A stretch of 64,000 nt of DNA from CAYPAV01 sp964408805. GTDB taxonomy: Bacteria > Pseudomonadota > Alphaproteobacteria > UBA8366. A program made the position numbers and the translations under genes. The stretch is taken from assembly GCA_964408805.1 (NCBI GenBank), contig CAYPAV010000022.1:17292-81291 (forward strand), given 5' to 3'. Below the pieces are notes generated by a model that was not told where the DNA came from, searched no databases, and saw only the letters and a program-made list of their open reading frames with translations. Positions 54,368-62,190 of this stretch are shown here, piece after piece. Positions within the stretch are counted from its first letter, which is position 1. Each line of letters begins with the position of its first letter.

Positions 54368-54700
54368 CTATTTCTCCTGAACTTCCTGGAGCCGCAGCAA
54401 TTGCGTCTGGACCATTTCGGCGATTCCGAATTCGCCGCGCTTGGCCGCGTCCTTGCCATACTCCTGGATCATGATCGACCGAAACACCCTCTCGCCCTGG
54501 CCACCGCCGAAGGGGCCGTCGGTCTTGATGCCGTCGAACATCGACTCAACCATCCGGGATATGAAGAAGGCCTCGAAGTCCTCCGCGACCGCCTTCGCCT
54601 TCTCGGCGGTCATTTTTCCGTCCGCGCGGGCGGCTACGGGTTTCTGGGCCGTCTGGTAGCTCATGAAGGCTTGATCGACCTGCGCGGCGCCATCAATCAT
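54368..54700 (-). CDS. flgJ: Rod-binding protein FlgJ (short form)
   Basis: A 110-residue rod-binding protein matching the N-terminal domain of FlgJ (EDFEAFFISRMVESMFDG, then GERVFRSIMIQEYGKD). The peptidoglycan-hydrolase domain of enterobacterial FlgJ is absent, as usual in alphaproteobacteria. The ATG at 54700 overlaps the flgI stop by one base (TGATG). Confidence 0.9.
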   Translation of the reverse strand: MIDGAAQVDQAFMSYQTAQKPVAARADGKMTAEKAKAVAEDFEAFFISRMVESMFDGIKTDGPFGGGQGERVFRSIMIQEYGKDAAKRGEFGIAEMVQTQLLRLQEVQEK

Positions 54701-54801
54701 CACAGCACCTCGATATCGGCTTGCATGGCGCCCGACGCCTTGACCGCCTGCAGAATGGTGATCATGTCGCGCGGGCCGATGCCGAGCGCGTTTAACCCGT
54801 T
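54700..54801 (-). pseudogene. flgI: flgI 3' end (last 33 codons)
   Basis: The minus strand carries the final residues of the P-ring protein (NGLNALGIGPRDMITILQAV ... IEVL), directly coupled to flgJ as expected. Upstream of about 54801 the sequence is not flgI in this direction but the 5' end of flgI on the plus strand. About 60 percent of the gene is missing between the two halves. Confidence 0.85.
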
Positions 54802-55293
54802 GCGCAAGGCGGCACTGGCGGCGTTTGTCGCGATGGCTTGCATCGCTTGGACGGTCACCGCGGCCGCGCAATCGCGGATCAAGGACATCGTCGAGTTCGA
54901 GGGCGTGCGTGACAACCCGCTCATCGGCTATGGCTTGGTGGTCGGGCTGAACGGAACGGGCGATACGCTCTCCAGCAACATCTTCACGAAGGAAAGCCTG
55001 ATCGGCATGTTGGAGCGCCTCGGCATCCGGGCGCGCGATGACGCGCTCGACGCCAAGAACGTGGCGGCGGTCATGGTGACCGCCACCCTGCCGCCCTTCG
55101 CGCGCCAGGGTTCGACGATCGATGTCGGCATATCCGCGCTCGGCAACTCGACCAGTCTCTTGGGCGGCACCCTTCTGGTGACGCCGCTTCTGGGTGCCGA
55201 CGGCGAGGTCTATGTCGTCGCACAAGGGACTCTGGCAGTCGGCGGTTTCACCGCCGGCGGACAGGCCGAAACCGTCGTCAAGGGTGTGCCCAC
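54800..55293 (+). pseudogene. flgI: flgI 5' part, inverted relative to its 3' end
   Basis: Reading from TTG 54800 gives MRKAALAAFVAMACIAWTVT, a signal peptide, then SRIKDIVEFEGVRDNPLIGY and the FlgI body to GGQAETVVKGVPT (about 164 residues). The original ATG may have lost its A at the joint. The orientation is opposite to the gene's own 3' end and to the surrounding operon. At about 55288-55294 the sequence switches to a histidine kinase, and the frame ends at 55414. No functional P-ring protein can be made from these parts. Confidence 0.85.
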
Positions 55294-56250
55294 GGCTACC
55301 GCGAGGACGAGCTGGTTGGTCGTGACCTGGCCGATTTCCTGTTCGATGCCGAGCATCATGACGAAAGGCCCGATTTTCCCGGGCTGGTGGATTTCAGTTC
55401 CGTTGGTTCCCTGAGCGTCAGTCACGAGTTGGAGGGGCGGCACAGAAACGGCTCCCTATTCCCCGTCGACCTTTCGGTTCGCGAAGTACCAAACGCGAAC
55501 TGGGTTCTCTTCGTCGCGGTCCTTCATGACCTGACCGCGCAAAAGAAAATCGACCATATGAAGACCCAATTTATTTCCGTCGTCAGCAATGAACTTCGGA
55601 CGCCGATGACATCCGTCCTGGGCTCTCTCGGATTGATCCGCGGCGGCGCGGCCGGCGAGGTGCCCGATTCGATCCGCTCGATGGTCGATATCGCCTACAA
55701 CAACAGTGAACGCTTAGTCCACCTGATCAACGATATCCTGGATGTCGAGAGGATAGAATCAGGCTTGATGACCTTTAAGACGGCACCTGTTGACCTCGTG
55801 GAGTTGTGCGAACGCGCCGTGGCCAACAACGTCGGTTATGGAAAGTCGCGCGGGGTTTCCGTTTCATTCCGCTCCGGCGTGAGCTCGGCCGTGGTTGATG
55901 GTGATGGCGATCGTTTGAACCAGGTCTTGGCGAATCTGCTGTCCAATGCGGCCAAGGTATCGGCGACCGGTGGCGAGGTCATTGTGGCATTGGCTCCCAA
56001 GGGTGACGATTTTCTAGTTGAGGTGTCCGATAGCGGGCCCGGCATTCCCGACGACGTCGGCGACCGGGTCTTCGAACGGTTTTTCCAGATTGATGGTTCG
56101 GACAGCCGACGCGCCTCGGGCACCGGGCTGGGTCTCGGCATCTCCAAGGCAATCGTCGAAGGCCATGGCGGTGTCATCGGATTTTCGAATCGCGCCACTG
56201 GCGGCGCGGTTTTCCACATTTCGCTGCCAGCGAAGCCCGACCGGTTATAG
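55294..56250 (+). pseudogene. PAS-histidine kinase, 5'-truncated, phosphoacceptor His replaced by Asn
   Basis: The last 318 codons of a sensor kinase: end of a PAS domain (GYREDELVGRDLADFLFDAE), then HisKA and HATPase_c. ATP-binding boxes are intact: NQVLANLLSNAAK, DSGPGIPDD and GTGLGLGISK. The HisKA motif reads VVSNELRTPM where HELRTP is normal, so the phosphorylated His is Asn (AAT in place of CAT or CAC). The N-terminal sensor part is missing at the joint with flgI. fliX follows on the same strand after 67 bases. Confidence 0.85.
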
Positions 56251-56317
56251 CGCGCAATTCCGGCCCGGCCGCGCTTAAGGTATTTCGTCGCAAGTGAAAA
56301 ACGATTAAGCTTATTGG

Positions 56318-56746
56318 ATGAAAATCGATGGCCCCGGTTCGGTTCGCTCGACGCCGGTCAAGCGGACCGACCGGACAAACAAAAGCAAAAGCGGTAAGTT
56401 CGCCAAGGAGGTGAGCGGTGCCGCTGAAGGTGGCGAGGAGCCGGTTAGCGCCGCGGCGCCCGTCCAGGGCGTGGACGCGCTATTGGCGATCCAAGAGGTC
56501 GACGATTCGACCTCGGAGGAGGCCAATGCCCGGGCGCGGCAATGGGGCAACGAAATCTTGGATCGGTTGGAGGGAATCCGCCTGGGCCTTCTGGCCGGGG
56601 GCATTCCGATTAGCGAATTACGCAATATAGCTCGGTTGGTGGAGCAGCAGCTGGTCGATGTAAAGGACCCCAATCTACAGGAAGTGTTGCGGGAGATCGA
56701 GTTGCGCGCCCGCGTCGAATTGGCCAAGTACGAGCGCGAAATCTAG
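56318..56746 (+). CDS. fliX: Flagellar assembly regulator FliX
   Basis: A 142-residue FliX protein, which links early flagellar assembly to FlbD/sigma-54 activity in Caulobacter. The C-terminal part (ILDRLEGIRLGLLAGGIPISEL ... VELAKYEREI) is typical. In relatives it is divergent from flgI; here a kinase fragment lies in that position. dksA follows on the same strand. Confidence 0.88.
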   Translation: MKIDGPGSVRSTPVKRTDRTNKSKSGKFAKEVSGAAEGGEEPVSAAAPVQGVDALLAIQEVDDSTSEEANARARQWGNEILDRLEGIRLGLLAGGIPISELRNIARLVEQQLVDVKDPNLQEVLREIELRARVELAKYEREI

Positions 56747-56878
56747 CCGATTTCGGCCCCTCAACCGAGGGAAATCCTACAATATATCAGGGAAATTTCA
56801 GGGTCTTGCGGGACCCCCGCCGTCAAAATATACTCCGCGCCGCCGCTCCAGGGACGGCTCAAAGTCAGAGATATATTG

Positions 56879-57307
56879 ATGGCGCCAAGAAAAAGATCAT
56901 CCCTTCCGAAGAACTACAAACCGTCGGATAAAGAATCGTTCATGAATGCCCGCCAGCGGGAATATTTTCGCCGGCGACTGCAGAATTGGCGTGGTGACCT
57001 GCTTGACGAATCGACCGAAACCATCAAAACCATGCAATCGGAAAGCCTAGCCGAGCCGGATATGGCGGATCGCGCTTCGCTGGAGGCGGACCGTGCGCTT
57101 GAGCTCCGCACTCGGGATCGGCAACGCAAACTGATAACCAAGATCGACGAGGCGCTGACTCGGATCGAGGATGGCAGCTACGGATATTGCGAGGAGACGA
57201 ACGAGCCGATCTCGTTACGCCGGTTGGAGGCACGTCCGATCGCGACCCTGAGCGTCGAGGCGCAGGAACGCCACGAACGCCAGGAGAGGACTCGCCGAGA
57301 CGACTGA
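56879..57307 (+). CDS. dksA: DksA-type RNA polymerase-binding factor, one-cysteine form
   Basis: A 142-residue DksA protein: coiled coil at about residues 30-85 with Asp residues at its tip (LAEPDMADRAS), then the globular part. The zinc-finger positions read CxxT (YGYCEETNEP) and SxxA (TLSVEAQERHE), so three of four cysteines are replaced. This pattern is known from zinc-independent DksA2-type proteins. It acts with ppGpp on RNA polymerase. ATG 56879 directly follows a TTG; it converges with flgH. Confidence 0.9.
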   Translation: MAPRKRSSLPKNYKPSDKESFMNARQREYFRRRLQNWRGDLLDESTETIKTMQSESLAEPDMADRASLEADRALELRTRDRQRKLITKIDEALTRIEDGSYGYCEETNEPISLRRLEARPIATLSVEAQERHERQERTRRDD

Positions 57308-57424
57308 TCGCCGGTGGCCGGAAGGCTGCCGGATTTGGGCAAAGAAAGGGGGCCGTCTGTGGATGAGGAGGATGGAGCGACGGCCGCCGCAAATCCCCTT
57401 GGGACCTTGGAATGTCCGTTCGGT

Positions 57425-57891
57425 TTAGAACGGGAACAGAATATCGAAGATTTGTTGTCCGTACCGCGGTTGCTGGACGTCCGTGAAGTGGCCGCGGCCA
57501 CCATAATTCAAACGTGCCTCCGCGATTTGTTCGTAATTGATCTGATTGTCGTTGGTGATGTCTTGGGGACGGATGATGCCGTCGATCACCAGCTCGCGAA
57601 CCTCGTAGTTGACCCGGGTTTCCTGGCGCCCGTGAATGACGAGATTGCCGTTCGGCAGCACCTGGGTGACGATGGCCGCGATCTTGACGTCGATTTCCTC
57701 GTCCCGGTCGATGACGCCATTGCCGACGGCACTTGAGCCGGACGCACCGTTGACCAAGGCGAGATTGTTGATGGTTTCCGGAAAGATCGCATCAAGGGCG
57801 GCTTCATAACCGAGAAAATTGTTCAGGTTGGCGGTCTCGGAATTGGTCCGTGTCCGGGTCGTCGTGTTGTTGATGTCGGCCCGGTCGTCAT
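57425..57891 (-). pseudogene. flgH: flgH L-ring protein with internal deletion
   Basis: The C-terminal two-thirds of the outer-membrane L-ring lipoprotein is readable: DDRADINNTTRTRTNSE through IHGRQETRVNYEVREL to YGGRGHFTDVQQPRYGQQIF. Right after the flgA stop, GGAGG and an ATG at 57891 mark the expected flgH start, but the following bases jump directly into the middle of the gene in another frame. The signal peptide, lipobox and about 75-85 residues are lost, and the ATG frame soon ends. No L-ring protein can be made. Confidence 0.8.
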
Positions 57892-57902
57892 TCGCGCACC
57901 TC

Positions 57903-58877
57903 CTACTTCAGGGCCACACGGCCGGGCGCCAGGACGCTAACGGTGCCCGAGCCGATGACGGTGGCGTCGATAATTTTACGTGTTTTCATATTCTGGATGC
58001 GGATCGTTTCGCCCTTGGAGCCGTGTTCGAGCGCACGTCCTTGCGCGGTCAACCGCATCCGCTTGGTCCGGAAGATCATTGTCACCGAAGTTCCCTTGCC
58101 GACCAGTATCGGTGCGCGGATGTCGCCCATCCGTACCGGCCTTTGCGCGGCAATGCTGCGGCGTGGGCTCATGCCTATGATTTCGCCGGGATCGAGGAAA
58201 GCATTCGCGTCGATCTTGTCGGCGCGAACCGTCAAGAAACGGAGATCGCTCTTGCGGATTATCTCTCCGCTGCGGAACCGGCGAACCGGTACCGGCACCT
58301 TAACCAAGCGATGGTATCGCCCGGACACATTGTGGCGCGCCGGCCTCGATGTCCTTTGGCCCCCCAACAGGACGGCCGAGAATCGCCGCGATCGAGGATC
58401 CACCCTCAGAGACTGGACCTTCACTGACTGCGAGGCTTCCGCCGGCAGGTAGAATTGAAGCGTGCGGTTGTCGAGATCGACGTCGATCGTTTCGTTCCGA
58501 CCAATTTCCGACTTCAGGCTCGTGGTCAGGGTCTCTCGGATCTGCTGCGTGGAAATCAAGAGACTGGCGCGTTCGACCGTGGCTTGATCGAGGCGGCTGA
58601 ACGGACGCCAGTCGACCTTGTAGTTCCGCGCTACCCGGTAGAGCCAATTGACGTTCAAGATGACCTTTCGGCCCGGCTCCGGGGCCTGGATGACCACCCG
58701 GTCGGCATACTTGCCAGCATCGCGGAAGATATCACCGAGATGCACGACGTCGCCTTGGACGGTGACATTGCTCTGCAATGTCGCGGCGAGACCGGGTCCC
58801 GCCAGACCGGCGCCGGCGGCGAGCGCCGCCAGCGCGCAGATCGTCCGTCGAAACGAGATTGCGGATTTAAGTTTCAT
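57903..58877 (-). CDS. flgA: P-ring assembly chaperone FlgA
   Basis: A 324-residue periplasmic chaperone for P-ring assembly. It has a signal peptide (about residues 1-31) and a SAF-like C-terminal domain with VPVPVRRFRSGEIIRKSDL and DPGEIIGMSPRRSIAA. The length is longer than in enterobacteria, usual for alphaproteobacteria. It follows flgG by six bases and is followed by the damaged flgH. Confidence 0.9.
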   Translation of the reverse strand: MKLKSAISFRRTICALAALAAGAGLAGPGLAATLQSNVTVQGDVVHLGDIFRDAGKYADRVVIQAPEPGRKVILNVNWLYRVARNYKVDWRPFSRLDQATVERASLLISTQQIRETLTTSLKSEIGRNETIDVDLDNRTLQFYLPAEASQSVKVQSLRVDPRSRRFSAVLLGGQRTSRPARHNVSGRYHRLVKVPVPVRRFRSGEIIRKSDLRFLTVRADKIDANAFLDPGEIIGMSPRRSIAAQRPVRMGDIRAPILVGKGTSVTMIFRTKRMRLTAQGRALEHGSKGETIRIQNMKTRKIIDATVIGSGTVSVLAPGRVALK

Positions 58878-58883
58878 CTCGAC

Positions 58884-59669
58884 CTACCGAATGTTGGTCA
58901 TTGTTGCCATCATCTGGTCGGACGTCTCGATCACCTTGGAGTTCATCTCATAGGCCCGCTGCGCGGTGATGAGATTGCTGATCTCCTCGACGACATTGAC
59001 GTTCGAAGTTTCCAGGAAACCCTGCTGTAGGCGGCCGAAGCCGGTCGATTCGGGCGTTCCCGTCTTCGCGGAGCCGGAGGCCGGCGTCTCGAGGTAGAGA
59101 TTGTCGCCAACGGCCAACAGACCCGCGTCGTTCGAGAAATTCGCCAGATTGAACTGGCCGACATTCTGCGGCGTCACCTGGCCGTCGAGCTGTACCAGCA
59201 CCTGGCCGCTCGAATTTATCGTGACGTCGATGGCGCCGTCCGGAATGGTGATCCCCGGAATGACCTTGAAGCCGTCGACCGTTACCACCTCGCCGTTGGG
59301 GCTGAGCTGGAAGGCACCCGAGCGGGTATACGCCGTCTCGCCGCCTGGCAGTTCTACCTGGAAATAACCCTCGCCGTTGATGGCCGTATCCAGGGTATTC
59401 TCGGTGAGTGTCAGGTTGCCCTGTTCCGAGATCCGGTAGACGGCGGCGGTCTTCACGCCAAGGCCGATCTGCACGCCGGCCGGGACGATCGTCCCGGTAT
59501 CGGACGAGTCCGAACCGACCCGGCGCTGGTTCTGGTATAGGAGATCCTGGAATTCGACCCGCCGGCGCTGGAACGCCGTCGTGTTCATATTCGCGATGTT
59601 GTGGGAGATCACCTCGACATTCAATTGCTGGGCGAGCATCCCGGTCGCGCCGATATTTAGCGATCGCAT
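58884..59669 (-). CDS. flgG: Flagellar distal rod protein FlgG
   Basis: A 261-residue FlgG protein. The N-terminal rod motif (IGATGMLAQQLNVEVISHNIAN), the YTRSGAFQLSPNGEVV segment and C-terminal LITAQRAYEMNSKVI are diagnostic. GAGGAGG lies just upstream of the ATG. It is 11 bases after the flgF stop on the same strand and appears intact. Confidence 0.95.
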   Translation of the reverse strand: MRSLNIGATGMLAQQLNVEVISHNIANMNTTAFQRRRVEFQDLLYQNQRRVGSDSSDTGTIVPAGVQIGLGVKTAAVYRISEQGNLTLTENTLDTAINGEGYFQVELPGGETAYTRSGAFQLSPNGEVVTVDGFKVIPGITIPDGAIDVTINSSGQVLVQLDGQVTPQNVGQFNLANFSNDAGLLAVGDNLYLETPASGSAKTGTPESTGFGRLQQGFLETSNVNVVEEISNLITAQRAYEMNSKVIETSDQMMATMTNIR

Positions 59670-59680
59670 GGCATCCTCCT

Positions 59681-60121
59681 CTACGCGCCCGCCGCCCGGC
59701 GGGTAAGCTTGTTGATCGCGCGCATTTGGCGTTGATGTTCCTGTTGGATGGCGCGGCTCAAGCTTTGGTGACCGCGCTGGATTTCGATCATGCGGGAAAG
59801 CTCGGTAATCGCTTGAACGTTGGATTCCTCGAGCATGCCTTGGACGATCTTGGGAGCCTCCACAGGCTCGGGCGTCATGTCTTCGTCCGCCTGGTAGAGA
59901 TTGTTCGCGCCGCGGTCGAGCCTTTGTTCATCCTCGAAGCGGACCAATCCGATCTTGGCGATGGGTCCGTCATTCGCCGATATGGTGCCGTCCGTACTGA
60001 CGTTTACCTGGCCCGACCCTTCGGGAATGAGGATCTTCTTTCCCCCATCGTCGAGGACGGGATTACCCTGGCCCGTGACTAGTTGGTTGGTGGCGTCGAG
60101 CTGAAATCGACCGTGCCGGGT
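59681..60121 (-). pseudogene. flgF: flgF proximal rod protein, 5'-truncated
   Basis: The last 146 codons of FlgF, beginning TRHGRFQLDATNQLVTGQGN and running through DGPIAKIGLVRFEDEQRL to the rod motif. The first ~90 residues, including the N-terminal helix needed for rod assembly, are absent. At about 60117-60124 the sequence turns into the plus-strand cheZ gene. The flgG start follows the flgF stop normally. Confidence 0.85.
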
Positions 60122-60786
60122 ACCGCAGGGGACTCACCGGGGAGGGCCCTGCTCTGGAAAAGATACAGGATGGCGAGTTTCCGGCGGGCAGTGGAAATGG
60201 ACCGCTCGCCGGAGTAATTCAAATCGTCGAGAGCATGAGACAAGTTCTCGATGGCGACTCCGCCGATGCAAATCCCGAACTCCTCAACGAGCTTGAATTT
60301 CTGGACCACGCGGTCAAGACGGTCTCGGCCGAACTCGCCGCATCGGGCGCCGATACGATTCGCGAGACCGACCTTCCGGTCACGAGAGATGAACTCGAAG
60401 CCATCATAAATGCCGCCGAGACCGCCACGAATTCGATCATGGAGGTTGCCGAGGAAATCGAGGGCGCGGCGGCCGAACTGGATACCGAAATTCAGGGAAA
60501 ACTGAACGACGCCGTCATGCGGATTTACGAGGCCTGTGGCTTTCAAGACATTACCGGCCAGCGGATCACGAAGGTGCTGCATACCTTAACAGTGATCGAA
60601 GCGAAGATTGATGGTATCCTTTCGGCGTGCGGCGATACCGCCGCCCGCGATCGCAAGGCCGAACTCGACGCTCAACTCGAGGCCGGCGACGAACGCGCGG
60701 ATGCACTTTTGCTGCACGGTCCCGCCGAAGAAGGGGGGGCCAAATCACAAGAAGATATAGACAAATTGCTGGCGAGCTTTGACTAG
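60121..60786 (+). pseudogene. cheZ: CheZ-type phosphatase gene, probably 5'-truncated
   Basis: The plus strand carries a CheZ family phosphatase of the alphaproteobacterial type. The catalytic helix segment RIYEACGFQDITGQRITKVL is intact, and the C-terminal EDIDKLLASFD is the CheY-binding tail. The frame continues upstream of the first ATG (60235) with family-like residues to the joint with flgF, so the natural start seems lost. An internal start at 60235 could still give a 183-residue protein with the active centre. Overlaps the next gene's TTG start. Confidence 0.72.
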
Positions 60787-61477
60787 TATTTATAATTTGG
60801 ATAGTAATGAAGGCGAAGAAAGACCTGTACCGGGCACAGGCCCGTATTTGATATTAAGTTTGTTTCTTTTATTACTTGCGTTTTTTATTTTATTAAATGC
60901 AATATCTACCACGACAGAAGTAAAATCCCGGGCCGTGATCGATTCGCTGATTTCGACCTTTCAAAGTCGTGTCGAAGCGACCCAAACGGCCCAGATCTTC
61001 GTCTCGTCCTTGGGGACGACACCGCAACCCGAGGAACTGATTGGGGAAATGGAACGACTTTGGGTGAGCGAACTACCGGTGGCCGAGGTCAATGTCTTGA
61101 CGAAAGGCCGGATGATGCAGATGCGCTTGCCCGCCAACAAGGTATTTCCCGGCGGCAAGGCATTGGTTCGGAAGGATCGGCGCTTTCTGTTGGAGAACAT
61201 GGCGAGCGTCATTGCAACGCAGGCACCGGGTTACGTGAACGAGATTGAACTTTTGATCGGGGTCGATTGGCGGGCCGGCGAAGCACTCGATGTCGGTCCG
61301 GCGAATCTCGAGGTCTCGCGGGCGATTGCTCTTGTCAGAACCATTGTCGAGGCGGGTGCGCCGGCGGAATCGATCTCGATGGGCGTGCGCGAAGGCGATG
61401 GGCGGGAGCTGCGGCTGCGGTTCCACGTCCGCGAGGCGGGCAAGGCGCGCATCGATTTCCATCAAGGGATCGAGTGA
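60779..61477 (+). CDS. MotB-like membrane protein lacking the ion-channel Asp
   Basis: A 232-residue protein with one N-terminal membrane helix (about residues 22-43) and an OmpA-like C-terminal part (VFPGGKALV ... NLEVSRAIALVRTIVEAG). At the position of the MotB channel Asp the helix reads ILSLFLLLLAFF, with no acid. The peptidoglycan-binding GHTD-type motif is also replaced (LIGVDW). The first 50 codons are AT-rich. TTG start at 60779 overlaps the cheZ stop, and its own stop overlaps a GTG start option of the next MotB-like gene, so all three are coupled. Confidence 0.72.
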   Translation: MTSIYNLDSNEGEERPVPGTGPYLILSLFLLLLAFFILLNAISTTTEVKSRAVIDSLISTFQSRVEATQTAQIFVSSLGTTPQPEELIGEMERLWVSELPVAEVNVLTKGRMMQMRLPANKVFPGGKALVRKDRRFLLENMASVIATQAPGYVNEIELLIGVDWRAGEALDVGPANLEVSRAIALVRTIVEAGAPAESISMGVREGDGRELRLRFHVREAGKARIDFHQGIE

Positions 61478-61482
61478 TCGGC

Positions 61483-62190
61483 ATGGACGAAACAGATGAT
61501 CTCCCCGAACCGCGCAGACATCCCATTTGGCTCGTGACTTTCGCCGACGTCACGGCGTTGTTGCTGGCGTTTTTCGTCATGCTGTTTTTGATGAAGAACC
61601 TGCAATCCGAAAAATGGGCGGATATCATTTCCCAGCTTTCGACATCGGAGAAACCGACGGTCAAACAGATCATCCCGCCGCCGACGGCGGCGAAAAACAT
61701 CGGCAAGGTGGAGGTACGCGAAGCGCTGCCGCTCAACTATCTCGCCAACGTGCTGGAAAAAAATCTGGTCGCAGACGAAGTACTGAATACGGCGGCGGTC
61801 CATCGTTTGGACGGCTTGGTCGTCGTTTCGCTTCCTTCGGATACGCTCTTTCATCCGGGCCAGGCGAAACTGACCCCCGGTGCTCGCGAGGCATTGTTTC
61901 GCATTGGTGGAATCGTCGCCAGTCTCGGCAATCTGGTCGATGTGCGGGGCCACACCGATCCGGCACCGGATTCGAGTGGAGCCTTCGGCTCGAAATGGGC
62001 GATCTCGCTTGCTCGCGCGGCCGCCGTTGCGAATGAACTGCGCCGCACCGGATATAGGCGGCCGATTTCGATTTACGGACTTGCCGATACGCGTTTCGTT
62101 CATCTGGATAGCCGATTGCCCCGACAAGCGCGGTTTCGGCTTGCGCGCCGGGTGGATATCGTGATCCACCCGCATTCCGGTGACACTTGA
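61483..62190 (+). CDS. MotB/OmpA-domain flagellar stator-like protein
   Basis: A 235-residue MotB-like protein. The membrane helix carries the channel Asp in TFADVTALLLAFFVMLF (about residue 21), and the C-terminal OmpA domain has VRGHTDPAPD for peptidoglycan binding. Starts at 61474 (GTG, overlapping the previous stop) and 61483 (ATG) are both possible. No motA gene lies beside it, so the partner is elsewhere or unconventional. Together with the Asp-less neighbour it may form a two-type stator or accessory unit. Confidence 0.82.
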   Translation: MDETDDLPEPRRHPIWLVTFADVTALLLAFFVMLFLMKNLQSEKWADIISQLSTSEKPTVKQIIPPPTAAKNIGKVEVREALPLNYLANVLEKNLVADEVLNTAAVHRLDGLVVVSLPSDTLFHPGQAKLTPGAREALFRIGGIVASLGNLVDVRGHTDPAPDSSGAFGSKWAISLARAAAVANELRRTGYRRPISIYGLADTRFVHLDSRLPRQARFRLARRVDIVIHPHSGDT

